Source of the DNA: an uncultured Neisseria sp. | GTDB taxonomy: Bacteria > Pseudomonadota > Gammaproteobacteria > Burkholderiales > Neisseriaceae | Direction: 5' to 3' | Length of the DNA: 7,337 nucleotides | Assembly: GCA_947097615.1 (NCBI GenBank) | Contig: CAMURX010000079.1 | Coordinates: 1-7,337, forward strand | In this document: positions 1 to 4,119 of the stretch, piece by piece | Layout of the letters: each line of letters begins with the position of its first letter | Numbering within the stretch: position 1 is the first letter of the stretch | The notes under the pieces: model-generated | Databases searched by the model: none | The model's input: the letters and a program-made list of their open reading frames with translations, nothing else | Told to the model about the DNA's origin: nothing | Translations under genes and position numbers: made by a program

Positions 1-1013
1 GGCGGGCGGATTTTGTGCTGTGGTCGGTACACAATACGGAGGCTTTTGCGGGCTTGCACAATAAGGGCAAGCGTATTTTGCTGGTGTTTGACGAGGCTTC
101 GGCGATTGCGGACAAAGTATGGGAGGTGGCCGAAGGCGCGCTGACGGACGAGGACACGGAGATTATCTGGGTGGCCTTCGGCAATCCGACGCGCAACACG
201 GGCAGGTTCAGGGAATGTTTCCGCCGCTATAAGCACCGCTGGAATCATGCGCAAATTGACAGCCGAACGGTGGAGGGGACGAACAAGGCGCAGATTGCCA
301 AATGGGCGGAGGACTACGGGGAGGAGAGTGATTTTTTCAAGGTGCGTGTGCGGGGGATGTTTCCAAGTATGAGTGCGCGGCAGTTTATTAGTGAGGCGGA
401 TGTGGCGGCGGCCTATGGGCGGCATGTGCCGGAAAGCGCGTATGCGTTTGCGCCGAAAATCATCACGGTTGACCCGGCTTGGGAGGGGGACGATGAGTTT
501 GTGATCGGTTTCCGGCAGGGGCTGGTGTTCCGGATTTTGGAGACGTTTGCGAAAAACGACAATGACTTAATCGCGGCGCAGAAAATCGCGCGGTATGAGG
601 ATGAGTTGGGGGCGGACGCGGTGTTTATTGACGCGGGATTCGGCACGGGGATTAAGTCGGCGGGCGAGGGTTTGGGCAGGTTTTGGACGCTGGTTTGGTT
701 TGCCAACAAGTCGGACGATGCGGGCTGCCTGAACAAACGCGCGGAAATGTGGAAGGCGGCGCGGGACTGGCTGAAAGACGGCGGGGCGATTCCCGACGAC
801 CCGACTCTGCGCGACGAGTTGCAAGCCCCTGAAATTGTGCCGCGTGCCGACGGGAAAATCCAAATCGAAAGCAAGAAGGATATGAAGGCGCGGGGTGTGC
901 CTTCGCCGAACAGGGCGGATGCGCTGGTGCTGTCGTTTGCGTTTCCGGTGTTGCCGCGCGGGACGGGTAACGGGCAGGCGGCGCGGTCGCGGCGGGAGTA
1001 TCGGCCGTTTTAG
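1..1013 (+). CDS. terL: Phage terminase large subunit, 5'-truncated by the window
   Basis: This is the ATPase and nuclease motor that packages phage DNA into the prohead. The reading frame is open from base 3, so the GTG at 15 is probably an internal valine and the true start lies upstream. Numbering from that GTG, the Walker B strand ILLVFDEAS lies at residues 21-29 (D26, E27), followed by a coupling-type motif FGNPTR near residue 55. Walker A is missing because it falls before the window. An IDSR segment follows, then the RNase H-like nuclease half. Its candidate metal-binding acids are D153 (in TVDPAWEGDD), D206 (in VFIDAGFG) and D302 (in NRADAL). The C-terminus is basic and ends at TAG 1011-1013. 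The motif order is typical of terminases in podoviruses and some siphoviruses of Proteobacteria. The family assignment is secure; the exact subfamily is not resolved. Confidence 0.95.
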   Translation, partial: RADFVLWSVHNTEAFAGLHNKGKRILLVFDEASAIADKVWEVAEGALTDEDTEIIWVAFGNPTRNTGRFRECFRRYKHRWNHAQIDSRTVEGTNKAQIAKWAEDYGEESDFFKVRVRGMFPSMSARQFISEADVAAAYGRHVPESAYAFAPKIITVDPAWEGDDEFVIGFRQGLVFRILETFAKNDNDLIAAQKIARYEDELGADAVFIDAGFGTGIKSAGEGLGRFWTLVWFANKSDDAGCLNKRAEMWKAARDWLKDGGAIPDDPTLRDELQAPEIVPRADGKIQIESKKDMKARGVPSPNRADALVLSFAFPVLPRGTGNGQAARSRREYRPF

Positions 1014-1017
1014 AATT

Positions 1018-1047
1018 TTGTTTTGTTTCAAATCAATAGATTATGTT
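1018..1047 (+). promoter_or_regulatory. Weak sigma70-like promoter candidate
   Basis: TTGTTT at 1018-1023 and TATGTT at 1042-1047 are separated by 18 bases. They match the -35 consensus at 3 of 6 positions and the -10 consensus at 4 of 6. The surroundings are AT-rich, and this is the only gap from which the downstream acetyltransferase-to-gp16-like operon could be separately transcribed. The match is poor and T-rich DNA yields such pairs by chance, so this is only a candidate. Confidence 0.22.
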
Positions 1048-1093
1048 TTTTTTGCGGGGAATGTACCCGTGATAAATTTTGGTCGGGGATAGG

Positions 1094-1132
1094 ATGGCTT
1101 TGGTAATGGTAGGCCGTCTGAAAGGTGTGTGA
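1094..1132 (+). CDS. Possible 12-residue leader ORF overlapping the acetyltransferase start
   Basis: An ATG at 1094 opens a 12-codon frame (MALVMVGRLKGV) that ends at TGA 1130-1132. That stop overlaps the ATG of the acetyltransferase as TGATG, a classic coupling arrangement. A G-run (1085-1088) lies five bases upstream and might serve as a weak ribosome binding site. The codons GGC CGT CTG AA are the uptake sequence itself, so the reading frame may be an accident of that motif. No homology is recognised. It is listed because the overlap is exact, but ORFs this short arise easily by chance. Confidence 0.15.
   Translation: MALVMVGRLKGV
1111..1122 (+). repeat. Neisseria DNA uptake sequence, AG-DUS dialect (copy 1)
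   Basis: AGGCCGTCTGAA is an exact 12/12 match to the AG-type DNA uptake sequence, which is bound by the minor pilin ComP during natural transformation of Neisseria. It lies in the intergenic gap and its last two bases begin the AAAGG ribosome binding site (1121-1125) of the acetyltransferase. Confidence 0.93.
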
Positions 1133-1578
1133 TGTTGGAAATCAAGGCAGTGAAGGTGTCGGAGTGGTTCGGGCAGGCGCAGGCGTTGGCGCGGGAACAC
1201 TGGCAGGAGACGGAGGCGGGCTTTTCGGATGTGCCGCCGGATTTGGATTTGTCGGTGTATCGGGCTTTGGAGGATGCGGGGCAGGCGGTGGCGTTTGCGG
1301 CGTTTTCAGACGGCCTTCTGGTGGGCTATGTGTCGGGCTTTGTTGTCCGGCACGGGCATTATCCGTTTTTGGTGGGTCAGCATGATTTGCTGTTTGTGTC
1401 GCCTGCTTTCCGTAAAGGCCGCCTGGGTTTGCGCCTGATGGCGGCCTTCGAGGCGGCGGCACGGGAAAAAGGGGCGCGGTGCGTGCTGTACCACGCCAAG
1501 CCCGACAGTGTGTTCGCGCGTCTGCTGCATCGGCAGAGGGCGCGTGTTGAAGAGTGTGTTTTTTTTAAGGAGGTATGA
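1132..1578 (+). CDS. GNAT-family N-acetyltransferase (phage-encoded)
   Basis: This is a predicted acetyl-CoA-dependent acetyltransferase of 148 residues, the usual size of a single GNAT domain. The acetyl-CoA binding strand and loop are at residues 84-103, reading HDLLFVSP then FRKGRLGLRLM. R94 and G99 fit the RxxGxG motif A, but the first glycine is replaced by R97. The C-terminus (LLHRQRARVEECVFFKEV) resembles the closing strands of phage GNATs. ATG 1132 is preferred over GTG 1129 because AAAGG (1121-1125) sits six bases upstream. The gene lies between terminase and the connector, an interruption of the structural genes seen in other podovirus-like prophages. Its end is coupled to the next gene: the stop is at 1576-1578 and the next ATG is at 1580. 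An uptake sequence on the opposite strand lies inside it, encoding FSDGL. The substrate is unknown and could be a virion protein, a host protein or a small molecule. Confidence 0.85.
   Translation: MLEIKAVKVSEWFGQAQALAREHWQETEAGFSDVPPDLDLSVYRALEDAGQAVAFAAFSDGLLVGYVSGFVVRHGHYPFLVGQHDLLFVSPAFRKGRLGLRLMAAFEAAAREKGARCVLYHAKPDSVFARLLHRQRARVEECVFFKEV
1305..1316 (-). repeat. Neisseria DNA uptake sequence, AG-DUS dialect (copy 2, inside the GNAT gene)
   Basis: TTCAGACGGCCT on the + strand is the exact reverse complement of AGGCCGTCTGAA. It is inverted relative to copy 1, with 182 bases between them, too far apart for the terminator-like hairpin that closely spaced inverted uptake sequences form. Confidence 0.93.
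1567..1573 (+). promoter_or_regulatory. Shine-Dalgarno AAGGAGG that fixes the start of the 100-residue protein
   Basis: A near-perfect ribosome binding site lies in the last codons of the acetyltransferase gene, six bases before ATG 1580. It shows that the small protein starts at 1580, not at the upstream in-frame ATG-like or GTG codons from 1508 onward. Confidence 0.85.
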
Positions 1579-1579
1579 A

Positions 1580-1882
1580 ATGCCGGCAGCAATTCCATAT
1601 GTTACGGCCGCAATCGCGGCCATCGGTACAGGCGCAAGTATTGTGCAGGGGAACAAGCAGGAGAAGGCGCAGCGGCAGGCGGCGCAGCAGCAGAAGGCGG
1701 CGGCGGACAGGCAGGCGGCGCAGGCGGATCAGGATTTCAACCGCGCCAATCAGAAGCAGCCGGATTCTGTGGGGATTCTGGCGGCGCAGAAGCTGGCGGC
1801 GCAGGGCGGGGCGGGTTCGACGTTTTTGACGCAGGGCGAGACGAAGCCGGTATTGGGCAAAAACACGCTGCTGGGGGGTTGA
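1580..1882 (+). CDS. Small Ala/Gln-rich phage protein preceding the connector (function unknown)
   Basis: This is a 100-residue protein of unassigned function. Residues 5-22 are hydrophobic and small-residue rich (IPYVTAAIAAIGTGASIV) and could be an amphipathic or membrane-seeking helix. Residues 24-58 are an Ala/Gln/Lys-rich helix with coiled-coil character. The C-terminal third carries GGAGSTFLTQG and ends LGKNTLLGG. I recall similar Gly-Ser-Thr then LGxxTLLG endings in small proteins next to connector genes of other tailed phages, which points to a minor virion or assembly role, but this is from memory and not a database result. The start is fixed by AAGGAGG at 1567-1573. It begins one base after the acetyltransferase stop and ends one base before the connector ATG, so it is translated as part of the same unit. 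Confidence 0.8.
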   Translation: MPAAIPYVTAAIAAIGTGASIVQGNKQEKAQRQAAQQQKAAADRQAAQADQDFNRANQKQPDSVGILAAQKLAAQGGAGSTFLTQGETKPVLGKNTLLGG

Positions 1883-1883
1883 G

Positions 1884-3494
1884 ATGGACGGGGCTCTTCG
1901 GCGGCATGTGCTGCGGCGTTGGGGCACGCTGAAAAGCGAGCGTTCGGAGTGGGACGGCCATTGGCGGGAGATTGCGGAGAATGTGTTGCCGCGTTCTTCG
2001 CGCTTTTCGCCGCAGGATAGGAACAGGCTGCGCCGCCACAAAATCTACGACAACACGGCGATGCGCGCGCTGGATGTATTGTCGGCGGGGCTGATGGGCG
2101 GGCTGACTTCGCCTTCGCGGCCGTGGTTTCGGCTGGCGGTGGCGGATGAGGCTTTGAACTCGGTGCATGCGGTGAAGGTGTGGCTCTCGGAGGTGGAGCG
2201 GTTGATGCTGGCGGTGTTCGCGCGGTCTAACGTGTACGGTGCGCTGCATTCGGTTTATGAGGAATTGGGGGCGTTCGGCACGGCGGCGGTGTTGGTGCTG
2301 CCGGATTTCAATGACGTTGTGCGCTGTTATCCGCTGACGGCGGGGGAGTTTGCGCTGGCGGTGAATTACCGGGGCGAGCCGGACACGCTGTACCGTGAGT
2401 TCGATCTGACGGTGGGCGCACTGGTGGATGAGTTCGGCTTGGAGGCGGTGAGCCGTTCGGCGCGGGAGCTGTACGAGCGCGGGGCGTATGACACGGCGGT
2501 TACGGTGCTGCATGCCATCGAGCCGCGCCGCAAGCGGGACGGTGAGAAGCGCGACGGCAAGAATATGCCGTTTGCTTCGGTGTATCTGGAATTGGGGGCG
2601 CAGGATGACAAGGTGCTGCGCGAGGGCGGTTTCACGCGCTTTCCGGTACTCGCGCCGCGTTGGGCGGTGTCGGGCAACGATGTGTACGGCCATTCTCCGG
2701 CGATGAAGGCTTTGGGCGATGTGCTGCAACTGCAAAGCGAGCAGTTGCGCAAGTCGTCGGCCATCGATTACCAGACCAATCCGCCTTTGGTGGTGCCCAA
2801 CAGCATGCGGGGGCGGGACGACTTCCTGCCGGGCGGGATTTCGTATTTCGACGGGCAGGACACGGTGCGTTCGGCTTTCGAGGTGCGTTTGGATTTGAAC
2901 GCGCTGCTGACGGACATTGAGGATGTGCGGCGGCGGATTCAGGCGGCCTTTTACGCGGATTTGTTCCTGATGCTCTCGGGGACGAACCAGCCGAATATGA
3001 CGGCGACGGAAGTGGCGGAGCGGCATGAGGAGAAGATGCTGATGCTGGGGCCGGTGTTGGAGCGTTTGCAAAACGAGTTAATCGACCCGCTGATTGCGCT
3101 GACCTTCGCGGCGATGGACGAGGCTGGGCTTGTGCCGCCGCCGCCGGACGAGTTGCAGGGGCAGCCTTTGAATGTGGTGCTGCTTTCGATTCTGGCGCAG
3201 GCGCAGAAGGCGGTCGGCGTGAACGGCATCGACCGCTTTGTGGCAGCGGTGTCTTCGGTGTCGCAGGTGAAACCGGAGGTGCTGGATGTGTTTGATGCGG
3301 ACGCGTGGGCGCAGTATTACGCGGACGCGCTGGGGGTTGAGCCGAAGCTGCTGGCGAACCCGCAGACGGTGCAGGCGTTGCGCGAGCAGCGGGCGCAGGC
3401 GCAACAGGTGCAGCAGCAGGCGGCTTTGGCGCAGCAGGGGGCGGATGTGGCGCACTCGCTGGCGCAGGCGCAGGCTTTGAACGGAGGAGTGTGA
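1884..3494 (+). CDS. Head-to-tail connector (portal) protein, podovirus type
   Basis: This 536-residue protein is predicted to form the dodecameric ring at the unique capsid vertex through which DNA is packaged and ejected, as T7 gp8 does. It has the hallmark sequence of the head-tail connecting family at residues 66-84 (LSAGLMGGLTSPSRPWFRL). A second conserved block, GHSPAMKALGDV followed by a Leu/Gln helix, lies near residues 272-300. A third begins at M372 (MTATEVAERHEEK), followed by LGPVLERLQNELIDPLI. The length is normal for the family. The last 45 or so residues are an Ala/Gln-rich low-complexity helix (REQRAQAQQVQQQ and onward), probably the crown or barrel end of the ring. ATG 1884 follows the previous stop by one base. 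A G-run (1873-1878) is the only ribosome binding site candidate, so re-initiation from the upstream gene is likely. Confidence 0.95.
   Translation: MDGALRRHVLRRWGTLKSERSEWDGHWREIAENVLPRSSRFSPQDRNRLRRHKIYDNTAMRALDVLSAGLMGGLTSPSRPWFRLAVADEALNSVHAVKVWLSEVERLMLAVFARSNVYGALHSVYEELGAFGTAAVLVLPDFNDVVRCYPLTAGEFALAVNYRGEPDTLYREFDLTVGALVDEFGLEAVSRSARELYERGAYDTAVTVLHAIEPRRKRDGEKRDGKNMPFASVYLELGAQDDKVLREGGFTRFPVLAPRWAVSGNDVYGHSPAMKALGDVLQLQSEQLRKSSAIDYQTNPPLVVPNSMRGRDDFLPGGISYFDGQDTVRSAFEVRLDLNALLTDIEDVRRRIQAAFYADLFLMLSGTNQPNMTATEVAERHEEKMLMLGPVLERLQNELIDPLIALTFAAMDEAGLVPPPPDELQGQPLNVVLLSILAQAQKAVGVNGIDRFVAAVSSVSQVKPEVLDVFDADAWAQYYADALGVEPKLLANPQTVQALREQRAQAQQVQQQAALAQQGADVAHSLAQAQALNGGV
3483..3489 (+). 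promoter_or_regulatory. Shine-Dalgarno GGAGGAG for the gp14-like gene
   Basis: This purine block sits in the final codons of the connector gene, six bases before ATG 3496, and supports that start. Confidence 0.75.
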
Positions 3495-3495
3495 G

Positions 3496-4119
3496 ATGGC
3501 GCAGAACGGTGGCGGTAAAGGCGGCGGCAAGGGTGAAGCCTACGCGGCTTTGGCAACGCAGCTTTTCGGTTTGGCCGGGCAGGTGGCGGGCAGTTTCTAT
3601 TCGGCCAAGTCGCAGCGCACGCAGGCGGATTTGCAGGCGTATCTGGCGCAGCACAATGCGCGGATGTCAGAGCTTGCGGCCAAGCAGTCGCTGGCGGCGG
3701 GGCAGAAGCGGGCGGGGCAGCGTTCCTTGCAGGCGGGCTACGCCATCTCGCAACAGAAGGCGCAGCAGGCGGCGGCAGGGGTGGATTTGTCGGTGGGCTC
3801 GGCGGCGGAGACGCGGGCGGGGACGGAGTTTTTCAAGGAAGCGGATTTACAGCAGATTGAGGCTAATGCGCTGATGGAGGCTTGGGGCTATCGTTCGCAG
3901 GCGGCGGATTACGAGGGGCAGGCGGCGATGGCGCGGGCGACGCGCCCGCAGCCTGCTTTCGCGGCGGGGATGACTTTGCTGAACGGTGCGGGGCAGGTGG
4001 CGCAAAGCTGGTACGCGTTATCGAAAAGCGGCGCGTTGCAGGGCAGGCCGTCTGAAAAGCGGACGGGGGATGACCCGATTTACGGTCTGTATATGCTGAA
4101 CGGAGGCTGGAAAAAATGA
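3496..4119 (+). CDS. Internal virion (core) protein, T7 gp14-like
   Basis: This is a 207-residue protein predicted to sit in the internal core on the connector and to be ejected into the outer membrane at infection, by analogy with T7 gp14. The N-terminus is Gly/Lys-rich and is followed by a hydrophobic stretch (ATQLFGLAGQVAGSF). Residues 43-90 form an Ala/Gln-rich helix, then the family-like block AAAGVDLSVGSAAE and a following acidic helix ending in IEANALMEAWGY. This order (AxGVxxxxGS, then an acidic helix with a conserved Asn-Ala) is what I associate with the gp14 core family. The C-terminus is probably variable and disordered, and an uptake sequence (4045-4056) encodes GRPSE there. The gene starts one base after the connector stop and overlaps the next gene by four bases (ATGA). 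The family call is by pattern and is moderately sure. Confidence 0.75.
   Translation: MAQNGGGKGGGKGEAYAALATQLFGLAGQVAGSFYSAKSQRTQADLQAYLAQHNARMSELAAKQSLAAGQKRAGQRSLQAGYAISQQKAQQAAAGVDLSVGSAAETRAGTEFFKEADLQQIEANALMEAWGYRSQAADYEGQAAMARATRPQPAFAAGMTLLNGAGQVAQSWYALSKSGALQGRPSEKRTGDDPIYGLYMLNGGWKK
4045..4056 (+). repeat. Neisseria DNA uptake sequence, AG-DUS dialect (copy 3, inside the gp14-like gene)
   Basis: An exact AGGCCGTCTGAA within the coding region, read in frame as part of Gly-Arg-Pro-Ser-Glu near the C-terminus, where such an insertion would be tolerated. Confidence 0.93.
4101..4106 (+). promoter_or_regulatory. Shine-Dalgarno CGGAGG for the 732-residue protein
   Basis: It lies within the last codons of the gp14-like gene, nine bases before ATG 4116, and supports the overlapping ATGA start. 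Confidence 0.7.

Larger units (their letters stand above)
1014..1131 (+). other. AT-rich intergenic gap between terminase and the acetyltransferase operon
   Basis: This is the only non-coding gap longer than one base between recognised genes. The first half is strikingly T-rich compared with the G-rich coding DNA on both sides. It contains a run of eight T (1046-1053), short GC blocks that can form alternative hairpins, a possible 12-codon ORF (1094-1132) and a DNA uptake sequence (1111-1122). No convincing intrinsic terminator is present: the T-run precedes the GC-rich blocks instead of following them. It may be the promoter/leader of the downstream operon or a scar from insertion of the acetyltransferase gene. 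Confidence 0.6.

Noticed and set aside
1041..1070. Possible intrinsic terminator after the terminase (T-run plus GC hairpin)
   Set aside because: The eight-T run lies before the short GC stem on the + strand, and on the - strand the stem is followed by A residues. The stem is only 4 bp.
1111..1316. Inverted uptake sequences as a terminator hairpin
   Set aside because: The two arms are separated by 182 bases of coding DNA with no T-run after the second arm. Functional uptake-sequence terminators have arms only a few bases apart.
1508..1579. Upstream extension of the 100-residue protein to a start at 1508
   Set aside because: It overlaps the acetyltransferase end and lacks a ribosome binding site, whereas ATG 1580 has AAGGAGG at ideal spacing. 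The extra residues are the out-of-frame translation of the GNAT C-terminus.
1737..3071. 444-codon open frame on the - strand antisense to the connector
   Set aside because: It is the shadow of a G/C-rich coding strand with strong third-position bias, which removes stops from the complementary frames. Its translation is rich in Arg, His, Gln and Pro, has no recognisable motif, and covers well-supported connector codons.
3376..3475. Repetitive GCGCAGGCG-type tracts in the connector 3' end (similar tracts at 1658-1740)
   Set aside because: These are low-complexity Ala/Gln codons of helical regions, not a phased nucleotide repeat. No unit of constant length is present.
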